A DNA stretch of 64,000 bases from Opitutaceae bacterium (lineage in GTDB: Bacteria; Verrucomicrobiota; Verrucomicrobiia; Opitutales; Opitutaceae). The notes below the pieces were generated by a model that saw only the letters and a list, made by a program, of their open reading frames with translations, made no database searches and was not told where the DNA came from. The DNA is taken from positions 110,755-174,754 of the forward strand of contig JANQRT010000002.1 of NCBI GenBank assembly GCA_028284385.1. The letters run 5' to 3'. The translations under genes were made by a program, and so were the position numbers. Positions 39,624 through 47,668 of this stretch are shown here, piece after piece; the stretch's first letter is position 1, and the number at the start of each line of letters is the position of its first letter.

Positions 39624-42392
39624 ATGAAAATCTTCCGATTCTCGAAATTTTTCTCAACCAGTTGCGGTCTGCTTCCCCTGGCAACCTCGGGCATAGGAGC
39701 AGACACCGGCTCCTTGCGAGTTTCCCGTATGCTTTGCGAATACCAGGAACGCCCATTGGCTGTCGATTCTCCTGCGCCGCGTTTCACTTGGTGGTTGTCC
39801 AGTTCCGTTAATGGAGCCGAGGAGTCAGCCTGTAGAGTGACTGTATTTAGAGAACAATCACTAATTTGGGATTCGGGGAAGGTCACACGTGGGGGAGCTG
39901 GGCCTCTCGAGTACAATGGTCCTGCCCTGGAAGCAGGGAAAGGCTATTCATGGCAGCTTGAAGTTTGGGATCAGGATGGGCAGCCCTCTCGATCCGAGTC
40001 TCCGCGTTTCTTTCGTATGGCTCCGGATTTGGCTAATTATAATGCTCAATGGGTGGCGGTTTCCGATTTGAAAGTTCGTTCGCCTTGGTTGCGAAACGAG
40101 TTTAAAATCTCTAAGGAAATCGAGACCGCCTATGCTCATGTATCCGGAATTGGATACGCGGAATTGTATTTGAATGGCAGCAAGGTTGGCGATTCTGTCA
40201 TGGAGCCGGCTCCTACTCAGTATGAGAAGCGGATTAACTATGCGACTTACGAGGTTTCAGATCTCATACGAAACGGGCAAAACGCGATTGGGCTTTGGCT
40301 CAACGAAGGCCAAGCGGCCATTACTAGGGAAAGGGAAGAACGCTTCCATAATCTTGCGCGAGAATATCCTGGACCATTCGCTCGACCAGCTGGCTGGTTG
40401 GCGTTGGATGTCGAATACGCTGATGGATCGAGCGAAACGATAGTCACGGATTCGCAATGGAAATGGAAGGCTAGCCCCTTGACTTATGCGAATTTCTATG
40501 GCGGCGAGGACTACGATGCTCGCCTCGAAGATCCTAACTGGAGTCGCATAAATCCTGATACGTCCTCATGGGAGACTGCTTCCGTTGTCGATATTTCTAC
40601 GCCTCTATTCCCCCAGCAAATGGCTCCCATGCGTGTCGTCGACGTTCTTAAGCCGATAGATCAAAAGAAAGTGGGCGAGGGCGTTTATCTTTACGATTTC
40701 GGGCAGAATATTGGCGGCTGGTGGCGTCTTGCTGTTGAAGGAGCGGAAGGGCTTGTCGTCAAAGCTCGAGGAGCGGAAACGCTCTCGGAATCCATTTTTC
40801 CGGGAGGCTTTGAGGAAGCGAGCAGCATTAGCCTAGGCTTCGCTCATGGCCGAGGAGGGCACTATGAGCGGGATGCCATCACCTTCTACACTTTGAAGGG
40901 CGATGGAAAGGAAGTCTATGAGCCGCGATTCTTCTATTCAGGCTTCCGGTACCTTCAAGTGGAGGTGGAACATCCAGAGGATCTAAAATCAATTGACGTA
41001 TTCGGATGTGCGGTACATTCGGATGTTGAAGAGCTTGGAGTCTTTAGCTCTTCGGACCAGACGCTCAATCAGCTTCATCACAATACGGTCTGGTCCTTAA
41101 AAGGTATCTTCCAAGGGGCCCCCATGAGCAATCCTAACTCGGAGAAGTATGGTTGGACTGGCGATGCTCACTTGTTCGCTATGGGAGCGAATGCCATTTT
41201 CGATATGCAGCTTTTCTGGGAAAAATGGCTGCTCGATCTAAGGGACTCTCAATCCTTGCTCGGCAATGGCGGAATTCATCATACCGTTCCAAACTATCGC
41301 GCGTCTAACCAGCCGACCACAGCCGTTTGGGGAGCCGCTTATCCCTTTGTCGCTTGGTACTTGTATCAGCAAAGCGCTGACGAAAGGATTCTTGACGAGC
41401 ACTATGAGGCTTTGGCGAATTGGGCCGACTATCTCGCGGGAACGGCCATTGACGGTCTGGTTTCAGGAATTTGGGCGGATCACGTAGCGCCTGGTTTTGC
41501 GGAAGACGGGTCGCATATCAACTTCCCAATGACACCGAATCTTCGTCGTTTGCATGGTACCTGCTACTACGCTCGCACGGAACAGATTGTGGCGGAAATG
41601 GCTGAGATTCGAGGAGACAGGGAGCAGGCTGAACTTAGAAAACAGCGTGCTCGTCAATCCGTTGAGGTTATGAATCGGGTCTTTTTCGATACAGAGCATG
41701 GCGTCTACAGATCCGATCCCGAAGAGCAGACTCCGGTAGGGCACTTTCCATTACAAGCGGCGAATCTTGTTCCGCTCCAATTCGATTTCGAGCCCGAAGG
41801 CATGCGGTCGAAAATTCTTGAAAGGGTTTCGGAGGATATTCGCGAAACCCATGATGGGCATCTCATGACTGGGATCATTGGTACCAAAGCTTTAGTGGAA
41901 GTTCTCTCGATGGAGAGACTGGGCGATTTCCTTTTCGATATCGCTACGATTCCCACGTATCCGGGATGGGGTTACTGGGTGGAAAAGGGAGCTACTGAGC
42001 ATTGGCAGCACTGGAATGGCGATCCCGATCATAATCATGCCATGTTTGGAACGATCGAGGAATTCTTCTTCCAGGGCATTGCAGGTCTTATACCCCCTGT
42101 TTTTGATGACACTGCTCTTGGATGGAAGAGCGTTCGCATCGCTCCGCAGATACTGGACAAGCTCGAATGGGCAGAAGCCTCAGTCCCTACGCCTTTCGGT
42201 TTGCTACGCAGCCGTTGGGAGAAAAGCGAAGAGGGACTTCATCTAGAGTATGACGTTCCCGTTGGTTGTCAGGCTATGCTCGAAATTCCGAATTCTAGTA
42301 GTGATTCTTCAACTACAATAGCCCAGACTTTAGAATCTGGCCGGTATTCTTTTCTAGTTAAGGATGGGAAGTTGATTTCCACTAATCCTTAG
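39624..42392 (+). CDS. GH78 alpha-L-rhamnosidase-like protein (second copy, altered active-site block)
   Basis: 922 residues with a signal peptide (1-26). Domain order as in the first GH78 protein: N-terminal beta domain, lectin-like domain (VSGIGYAELYLNGSKVG), catalytic barrel and C-terminal beta domain. The catalytic block reads SNPNSEKYGWTGDAH (502-516): the general-acid Glu (E507) and downstream Asp (D514) are kept, but the DCPxR part of ordinary GH78 is SNPNS, so the substrate-binding Asp and Arg are missing. A family branch with different sugar preference is likely. Regulator gene 94 bp upstream on the same strand. Confidence 0.9.
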   Translation: MKIFRFSKFFSTSCGLLPLATSGIGADTGSLRVSRMLCEYQERPLAVDSPAPRFTWWLSSSVNGAEESACRVTVFREQSLIWDSGKVTRGGAGPLEYNGPALEAGKGYSWQLEVWDQDGQPSRSESPRFFRMAPDLANYNAQWVAVSDLKVRSPWLRNEFKISKEIETAYAHVSGIGYAELYLNGSKVGDSVMEPAPTQYEKRINYATYEVSDLIRNGQNAIGLWLNEGQAAITREREERFHNLAREYPGPFARPAGWLALDVEYADGSSETIVTDSQWKWKASPLTYANFYGGEDYDARLEDPNWSRINPDTSSWETASVVDISTPLFPQQMAPMRVVDVLKPIDQKKVGEGVYLYDFGQNIGGWWRLAVEGAEGLVVKARGAETLSESIFPGGFEEASSISLGFAHGRGGHYERDAITFYTLKGDGKEVYEPRFFYSGFRYLQVEVEHPEDLKSIDVFGCAVHSDVEELGVFSSSDQTLNQLHHNTVWSLKGIFQGAPMSNPNSEKYGWTGDAHLFAMGANAIFDMQLFWEKWLLDLRDSQSLLGNGGIHHTVPNYRASNQPTTAVWGAAYPFVAWYLYQQSADERILDEHYEALANWADYLAGTAIDGLVSGIWADHVAPGFAEDGSHINFPMTPNLRRLHGTCYYARTEQIVAEMAEIRGDREQAELRKQRARQSVEVMNRVFFDTEHGVYRSDPEEQTPVGHFPLQAANLVPLQFDFEPEGMRSKILERVSEDIRETHDGHLMTGIIGTKALVEVLSMERLGDFLFDIATIPTYPGWGYWVEKGATEHWQHWNGDPDHNHAMFGTIEEFFFQGIAGLIPPVFDDTALGWKSVRIAPQILDKLEWAEASVPTPFGLLRSRWEKSEEGLHLEYDVPVGCQAMLEIPNSSSDSSTTIAQTLESGRYSFLVKDGKLISTNP

Positions 42393-42405
42393 ATTCTCTG
42401 TCGTT

Positions 42406-44196
42406 TTAGTCCCGAGGCCACCAAAGGGCGCCTTCTTCGAGGGGGCGCACCACTTGTGCCGCTATTCGCATCGGACCCCGGGGAAGCTCAATATTGGGTC
42501 GCTTCCATTGGCTGGCTCTTCGCTTGATTTCCTCGGGAGGAACGCGGACAAAGAGCGTTTCAGCGTCTCCGTCAAGGCTCACGATGTCGCCTTCCTCGAT
42601 CAGGGCAATGGGCCCTCCACGCCAAGCTTCTGGCTCGACGTGTACAACCAGCGTTCCTCTCGAAACGCCCGACAAGCGTCCATCCGTGACGACGGCAATG
42701 CGCGAATCGCTGCCCATTCCTGTGAGCGCGGCGGTCAGTCTAAGTAGTTCTGGACACCCTACAGACACGCCTTGATAGCGGAGGACGATCACATCGCCAT
42801 CCACGACTTTCCCAGCTAATACGGCTTCTACCGCTTCCCTTTCATAATTGAAGACTCGGGCAGGACCTTCGAGTTTTCGCTGATTGGCGTTTAGCTTGAA
42901 CACGCATCCGCTTGGCGCGATACTGGACGTATCGCTCGTGGACTGATCGCCGTACACGAGGCATAGTGAGGACTTCGGTTTAACGGGCGCTTCTACAGAT
43001 CGAATGACTTCGTTTTCCGGATCTTGAAATTGCGGAGCGGATACATCCTTTAGTAGTTCGCCTAAGGATACGCCGTGAACCGTCTGCATGCTGGGATCGA
43101 GCATCTCTTTATCCAGCATGTATTTGACTAGTGGCGGTAGTCCTCCCGCTTTTTCATAAAGATCCACCATCAGGAACTTGCCGGTCGGCATAAGATTGAG
43201 GAGAACGGGCGTATTGGAAGTGGAGCGAAGGTTCTCATGGCCAAAGGGGACGCCAAATCCTTCAGCCGCTGCTGGCAAGTGGATGACGGCATTGGTGCTT
43301 CCTCCTATGGCGTGCAGCATTACGGCGGCATTCGCGAAAGAGCGCTCGTCGACGATGTCCCCTATGGTCTTCCCCTCGTCAATCATGTCTGCCAAGAGGT
43401 CTGCGGCCTTCTCTCCTTCCTCCAGTTTAGCTGGAAGGATCGATTTATGGTCCGTATCCATAGCCGGAGTACTCGCTCCATTAAAAACGGCAATTCCCAA
43501 CGACGAAGCCAAAACCGCCATGGTGTTCGAGGTTGCCATTAAGCCGCATCCACCAGGAGAGGGAAGGCAACGCAGAAGAATGTCGTCGTGTTCCTCCTTG
43601 TCGATTTTGCCGGCTGCGAGCATGCCCTCCACTTCGTTGGCCGTTTCGATTTCAATGGTCTTTCCTTTCAGCGAACAACCGGCTCGGATCGTTCCTCCAT
43701 GGAGCAAAACGACCGGAAGGTGTTTGAACCAAGAGGCTGCGAGAATGCCTCCCGCCACGGTTTTGTCGCAGCCGGTTATGATAATGACGGCATCCACGCA
43801 GTTGATTTCCGCCTGCTGAACGATGGAGCCGGCAAACATCTCTCGGGAAAAGAGCGAATAGCCCATTGCGGAAAGGCGAGGCTCCTCGGGATAGGAATGC
43901 CCCATGGAAATCGCGTCGGTAACCGCTGCCACTGGCTCAACGGCTGCAACCAGTTTTCTGGTTTTCCAAAGATGGGAAGCGATATGCTGAGCCAGCTTGC
44001 GATGATGCAGATTGCACAGATTGGTTTCCCCGCCGCCATGGGCAATCATGATGGTGGGCGCGGAACGGTTAGGCAGGTAGACTTGATCAGAGCCGCCGCG
44101 GAATTCCGTTTGAACCGCCTGGCGCATCCAGCCATGCAACATAGCGGCCGGGGCTCCACCGATGTCGCTCAGAAAGTCGCTTCTTTTCTTCTTCAT
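42406..44196 (-). CDS. IlvD/Edd-family sugar-acid dehydratase
   Basis: 596 residues. Iron-sulfur cluster cysteines at C61 (GGGETNLCNLHH), C143 (TGCDKT) and C217 (SPGGCG) match the IlvD/Edd family, as do the C-terminal GCPELLRLTAALTGMG and DGRLSGVSRG. The family dehydrates 2,3-dihydroxy acids; this length and the GETNLCN variant fit sugar-acid dehydratases (arabinonate, xylonate, gluconate type) better than dihydroxyacid dehydratase of valine synthesis, and no ilv genes are nearby. Convergent with the second GH78 gene (13 bp apart). Confidence 0.9.
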   Translation of the reverse strand: MKKKRSDFLSDIGGAPAAMLHGWMRQAVQTEFRGGSDQVYLPNRSAPTIMIAHGGGETNLCNLHHRKLAQHIASHLWKTRKLVAAVEPVAAVTDAISMGHSYPEEPRLSAMGYSLFSREMFAGSIVQQAEINCVDAVIIITGCDKTVAGGILAASWFKHLPVVLLHGGTIRAGCSLKGKTIEIETANEVEGMLAAGKIDKEEHDDILLRCLPSPGGCGLMATSNTMAVLASSLGIAVFNGASTPAMDTDHKSILPAKLEEGEKAADLLADMIDEGKTIGDIVDERSFANAAVMLHAIGGSTNAVIHLPAAAEGFGVPFGHENLRSTSNTPVLLNLMPTGKFLMVDLYEKAGGLPPLVKYMLDKEMLDPSMQTVHGVSLGELLKDVSAPQFQDPENEVIRSVEAPVKPKSSLCLVYGDQSTSDTSSIAPSGCVFKLNANQRKLEGPARVFNYEREAVEAVLAGKVVDGDVIVLRYQGVSVGCPELLRLTAALTGMGSDSRIAVVTDGRLSGVSRGTLVVHVEPEAWRGGPIALIEEGDIVSLDGDAETLFVRVPPEEIKRRASQWKRPNIELPRGPMRIAAQVVRPLEEGALWWPRD

Positions 44197-44324
44197 GATT
44201 CTATTGGCAAGGTTTATATTCGGCGTCTCTGTTTGTCACGCCGAAGCTTTAGCGAGGGAGGAAGACATGCCGCTACGAGATAAGGGGTAGCGGACCGTCT
44301 GCGAGGTTCCAAAATGATAGTCTG

Positions 44325-45104
44325 CTACAACTCCTTTATCTTCACATCGCGGTAGAAAATCTCAGCTCCTTCCGCTTGTAGAAGAATAGGACCGCTGGTT
44401 AGAGGGACCCATTGCCGTTCTTCCTGATCCCATTGCTTCATATCAATGGCTTCGTTCACGACGTGTCCGTTTACTTTGAATACAGCGTAGTCGCCTTTAA
44501 CGGTGATCTCTATATGATTCCAGTCAGGCGTTTCCCAGGAATAGCCTCGATGGAAACGATGGAATCTCTTGTTTGTATTTCCGCGGGTGATCAGGTTTCC
44601 GTTTGGAGAATAGTTGCGAATCGTGCCTTGTACTTTGGAGGTTGCCATGGTGCCAATGATCCACAAATCCCCCGTATCGCCTTCCTGGATTTGGCATTCG
44701 ACGCTATTTGGCCAAATGTGGTCGGGCATCAGCATGTGAAAGATGATTCCTGCATCGCGCACACGATCGGCTCTCGGCGCGTGTTTGGTTTCACCCCATT
44801 TGTATTCAAGCGACAATACATAGCTGTCGTAGGACTTTTCGGTAATCAGGCCCGCGAAGGGCTGTTTCGACCCCTCCTCCTTATTCTTGTAGGCGTGGAT
44901 CATGCCATCGGTCACGGTGAAAACATCCTGATCGTCCACGCGGCCTTCCTTCCCGATGGCGACATACCATCCGTCCAGATTCTTTCCATTGAAGAGCGGA
45001 ACGAAGTCTTCTTCGCTTTTTTCGTGATGAGCTGCTTCGGCGGGAAGCGGGGTGATTTGGCTAAACGCGCAAATGGCTAATAAAAGGGTGACAAAGGATT
45101 TCAT
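44325..45104 (-). CDS. DUF1080 protein (3-keto-disaccharide hydrolase-like)
   Basis: 259 residues from the ATG at 45104 (MKSFVTLLLAICAFS), which begins a clear signal peptide; upstream frame to 45239 is not likely translated. The body, from FVPLFNGKNLDGWYVAIG to GPILLQAEGAEIFYRDVKIKEL, is a classic DUF1080 concanavalin-like domain, shown in some bacteria to cleave 3-keto-glycosides. Periplasmic. Lies 128 bp upstream of the dehydratase on the same strand, with a small hairpin between them (CCGCTAC / GTAGCGG, 44270-44293). Confidence 0.9.
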   Translation of the reverse strand: MKSFVTLLLAICAFSQITPLPAEAAHHEKSEEDFVPLFNGKNLDGWYVAIGKEGRVDDQDVFTVTDGMIHAYKNKEEGSKQPFAGLITEKSYDSYVLSLEYKWGETKHAPRADRVRDAGIIFHMLMPDHIWPNSVECQIQEGDTGDLWIIGTMATSKVQGTIRNYSPNGNLITRGNTNKRFHRFHRGYSWETPDWNHIEITVKGDYAVFKVNGHVVNEAIDMKQWDQEERQWVPLTSGPILLQAEGAEIFYRDVKIKEL

Positions 45105-45261
45105 AGGTTCATCGATTAGGTTCTCTAAGATGAGAGGCATGGATTTCTTCCAAGGCAATGAGAAAGGAGGGGATGGCTTGTAAGTGGGTTCAGTCGCGCC
45201 CGGATTTTGGTTCTTGAGCGCTAAACTATTTGCAAACAAGGTAGGGTATATAATCCGTCCT

Positions 45262-45963
45262 ATGAGTTACCAAACATCCAATCCTTTTGTAAGTGTTGCG
45301 GAGGCAGGTCCGTCGGCAAGAGCTACGTTCATTAGAAGAACCTATCTCCACTTGGCTTTAGCCCTGTTGGCCTTCACGATTTTCGAGTTCGCCTTGTTTG
45401 CCACTGGCGCGGCCTTCATGATCGCCCAGTTCGTCTTTTCACTTCCCTACGGTTTTATGATTCTGTTGGGCGGTTTTATGCTCGTGGCTTGGATGAGCCA
45501 AAGCATGGCTTCCGGCGCTGCGACCAAAAATGGCCAGTACGCTGGGATGGCTCTTTACGTCGTCGCCGAAGGCATCATTTTCGCGCCGATGCTGGTTTTG
45601 GCGGCCGCTCAGGCGAACGGTGTAATCGCCTCAGCGGCAACCATGACCTTGCTGTTGTTCGGCGGATTGACCGCCACTGCTTTCATGACGCGAACGGATT
45701 TTTCGTTTCTTCGCTCCATTCTTACCATGGTAGGTTTCATCGCTTTGGGCCTTATCATTTGCTCTTTCATTTTCGGCATCCAGTTGGGTACTTGGTTTTC
45801 CGTGGCCATGATCGTTTTCGCTAGCGCTGCCATTCTCTACACGACTTCCAAGATTCTTCATCATTATCGAGAAGATCAATACGTGGGCGCCTCCGTAGAG
45901 CTATTCGCCTCGGTCGCCATGCTCTTCTGGTATGTTCTGCGTTTGCTGATGAGCCGAGATTAG
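45262..45963 (+). CDS. Bax inhibitor-1 / YccA family membrane protein
   Basis: 233 residues with seven membrane helices; start at the ATG at 45262 (MSYQTSNPF). Family text includes FIRRTYLHLALALLAFTIFE near the N-terminus and ILYTTSKILHHYREDQYVGASVELF near the C-terminus, the usual Asp-rich pore region in other members. Relatives leak calcium or protons and interact with FtsH. A TATAAT (45249-45254) ends only 7 bp before the ATG, so the message may be leaderless. Confidence 0.92.
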   Translation: MSYQTSNPFVSVAEAGPSARATFIRRTYLHLALALLAFTIFEFALFATGAAFMIAQFVFSLPYGFMILLGGFMLVAWMSQSMASGAATKNGQYAGMALYVVAEGIIFAPMLVLAAAQANGVIASAATMTLLLFGGLTATAFMTRTDFSFLRSILTMVGFIALGLIICSFIFGIQLGTWFSVAMIVFASAAILYTTSKILHHYREDQYVGASVELFASVAMLFWYVLRLLMSRD

Positions 45964-46139
45964 TTCTTTGATTCGTCTTCTTGAATCATTTCTCTTTGGC
46001 TCCGTCTATTTTGGCGGCTAAGGTGCAGGAGATTCGAAGCAAATTTCACCGTTTCCTATGCACCCAGACGTCGAGGAAACCTGGCCGCGAAAACGTTTGC
46101 AGCTTTAAAGCAAAGTTTGCCTAAGTTAACCGGGCTTCA

Positions 46140-46181
46140 AAAACATCAGCAGGAGGAGCGTTCCCTCCCTGCTGATGTTTT
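46140..46181. terminator. Bidirectional intrinsic terminator
   Basis: 14-bp perfect stem AAAACATCAGCAGG (46140-46153) / CCTGCTGATGTTTT (46168-46181), extendable by AGG/CCT after a one-base bulge. The arms begin with A-runs and end with T-runs, so it works on both strands, serving the BI-1 gene (plus) and the acidic repeat gene (minus). Confidence 0.85.
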
Positions 46182-46240
46182 AGCTAGTTACTTGGAAAAA
46201 TTCGTTTCAAGCTTTTGGAGACGTTGCGATTAGAATGTCA

Positions 46241-47557
46241 TCAGCCATTATTGCTATTTCCATCCGCGCTCTCCTCCTCTTCTATGTCATCGCTGTCTTC
46301 CTCATCATCGACTGTGTCGCCGTTGTCATCGCTACCGGATTCGTTTCCATCGTCATCGTTTGATTCGCCGTCGTCATCGTTTCCGCTTTCGCCATTGTCG
46401 TCTCCTGACTCTCCATCATCGCTGGAATCACCGTCGTCATCATTGCCGTCGGCTTCACCGTTATCGTCATCCCCATCATCATCGTCTTCTTCCTCCTTAG
46501 CTGGCGGAGGTGTTGGAGCGGTTCCGGAGAAGTAAACGATCCCGTTGGCTTCGATTTCTATAGGAAGGCCAATGACCTCAAAATCAAGTAGTAGCTCGTC
46601 CTCATCATCAGGAAATGTTTCGAAGTCGACTTCTCCTTCGGTTTCATCGTCATCATCTTGAACTACAGCTATGGTTCCTCTCACGACTCCATCGACGACT
46701 AAATTGTAATTGCCTGCTGGCAGATCTTCAATCTCAACTTCGAATTCCGTATTGCCGTTAGCCATACGCTGAATTTTGACTTTTACTTCGCTATCCTCCG
46801 GAGCGTTTGATGTAGGCTGAAGGTCCATTTCGACTTCGATTTCGTCATCATCGGGATTGTGGTCATCGTCGTCTTCATCGGAAATGCCATCATTGTCATC
46901 GTCTCGATCATCACGATCATCCTCGTCGTCTCCGTCATCATTGTCTTCGTCTGGATCGTCATTCTTGCGACCATCGCCATCGATGTCGTCTTCATCATCG
47001 GCGGAGTTTAAACGCCCGTCGCCGTCGATGTCGTCGTCTTCATCATCGTCTCTACCGTCGCCATCGATATCTTTTTCATCGTCATCGTCGTCATCTCTAC
47101 CATCGCCGTCGATGTCGTCTTCATCATCATCGTCGTCCTTACGGCCATCGCCATCGATGTCGAGTTCGCTTGCGGAATCGTCATCTCTACCGTCGCCATC
47201 AATATCTTTTTCAAGATCGTCGTCATCCCATAGACCATCGCCATCGATATCGACTTCGCCAAGCGAATCGTCTCTCAGGTCATCGCCATCGATGTCGTCT
47301 TCAGCTGGATTGTCGTTCTTGAGATGATCCCCAATGTACTTACCCGCGTAAGGTCCTGTTTTCGCAATTCCTCCGTCCACGTTATCGTCGATCGAGTTTG
47401 GCAAACCATCGTTATCAATGTCGGGATCGACGATGTTGGGGATACCATCACCATCAAGATCGGGAGCTGGCTTGTCGTCCGCCTTTACTATAACGCCTTT
47501 GAAGAGAAAAAGAGCGATGGCGCAGGCCAGCGTTTTTATGGTTATTTTCGTTTTCAT
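46241..47557 (-). CDS. Secreted hyperacidic DxDxDG repeat protein
   Basis: 438 residues with a signal peptide (1-26). Residues 33-60 hold two thrombospondin-type-3 units (DLDGDGIPN, DIDNDGLPN). Residues 88-205 are eight tandem units each beginning DIDGD, with a period of 15 residues (one of 13). A beta-rich domain follows (about 235-345, EVEIEDLPAGNYNLVVDGVV), and the last 80 residues are almost only D, E, G, N and S. Such repeats bind calcium; a role in the cell surface or matrix is inference. Next to a GloVer-repeat gene on the same strand, with the ACCGTTACCA word in its promoter region. Confidence 0.85.
   Translation of the reverse strand: MKTKITIKTLACAIALFLFKGVIVKADDKPAPDLDGDGIPNIVDPDIDNDGLPNSIDDNVDGGIAKTGPYAGKYIGDHLKNDNPAEDDIDGDDLRDDSLGEVDIDGDGLWDDDDLEKDIDGDGRDDDSASELDIDGDGRKDDDDDEDDIDGDGRDDDDDDEKDIDGDGRDDDEDDDIDGDGRLNSADDEDDIDGDGRKNDDPDEDNDDGDDEDDRDDRDDDNDGISDEDDDDHNPDDDEIEVEMDLQPTSNAPEDSEVKVKIQRMANGNTEFEVEIEDLPAGNYNLVVDGVVRGTIAVVQDDDDETEGEVDFETFPDDEDELLLDFEVIGLPIEIEANGIVYFSGTAPTPPPAKEEEDDDDGDDDNGEADGNDDDGDSSDDGESGDDNGESGNDDDGESNDDDGNESGSDDNGDTVDDEEDSDDIEEEESADGNSNNG
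46943..47296 (-). repeat. 45-bp tandem repeat coding for DIDGD units
   Basis: Eight imperfect copies of a 45-bp unit (one of 39 bp) inside the acidic protein gene. Each unit encodes DIDGD followed by about ten mostly Asp/Arg/Glu residues. The high DNA similarity between units suggests recent expansion or gene conversion and possible length variation between strains. Confidence 0.9.
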
Positions 47558-47633
47558 TTTAGTTCTTCTTACTCGGGTAATTAATTTATGATTGCTATCT
47601 TCGTCTTATGGAGGGCTTTTTTCAAACGGCTAT

Positions 47634-47643
47634 TGGTAACGGT
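47634..47643 (-). promoter_or_regulatory. ACCGTTACCA word, site A
   Basis: Reads ACCGTTACCA on the minus strand, 77-86 bp upstream of the acidic repeat gene. The same 10-mer occurs upstream of the response regulator gene (54167-54176) and after receptor 4 (57234-57243), with a 9/10 match at 50452-50461. Confidence 0.5.
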
Positions 47644-47668
47644 CTGTTAGGTTTCGGCTCTGTATTCG

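Noticed and set aside
46943..47296. 45-bp tandem repeats as a CRISPR or VNTR outside genes
   Set aside because: They are in frame, encode a regular DIDGD protein repeat, and sit within a gene with a signal peptide.
46857..47327. Ser-rich open frame antisense to the acidic repeat gene
   Set aside because: Mirror image of GAT/GAC repeats read on the other strand; pure poly-Ser/Pro low complexity with no start signal.
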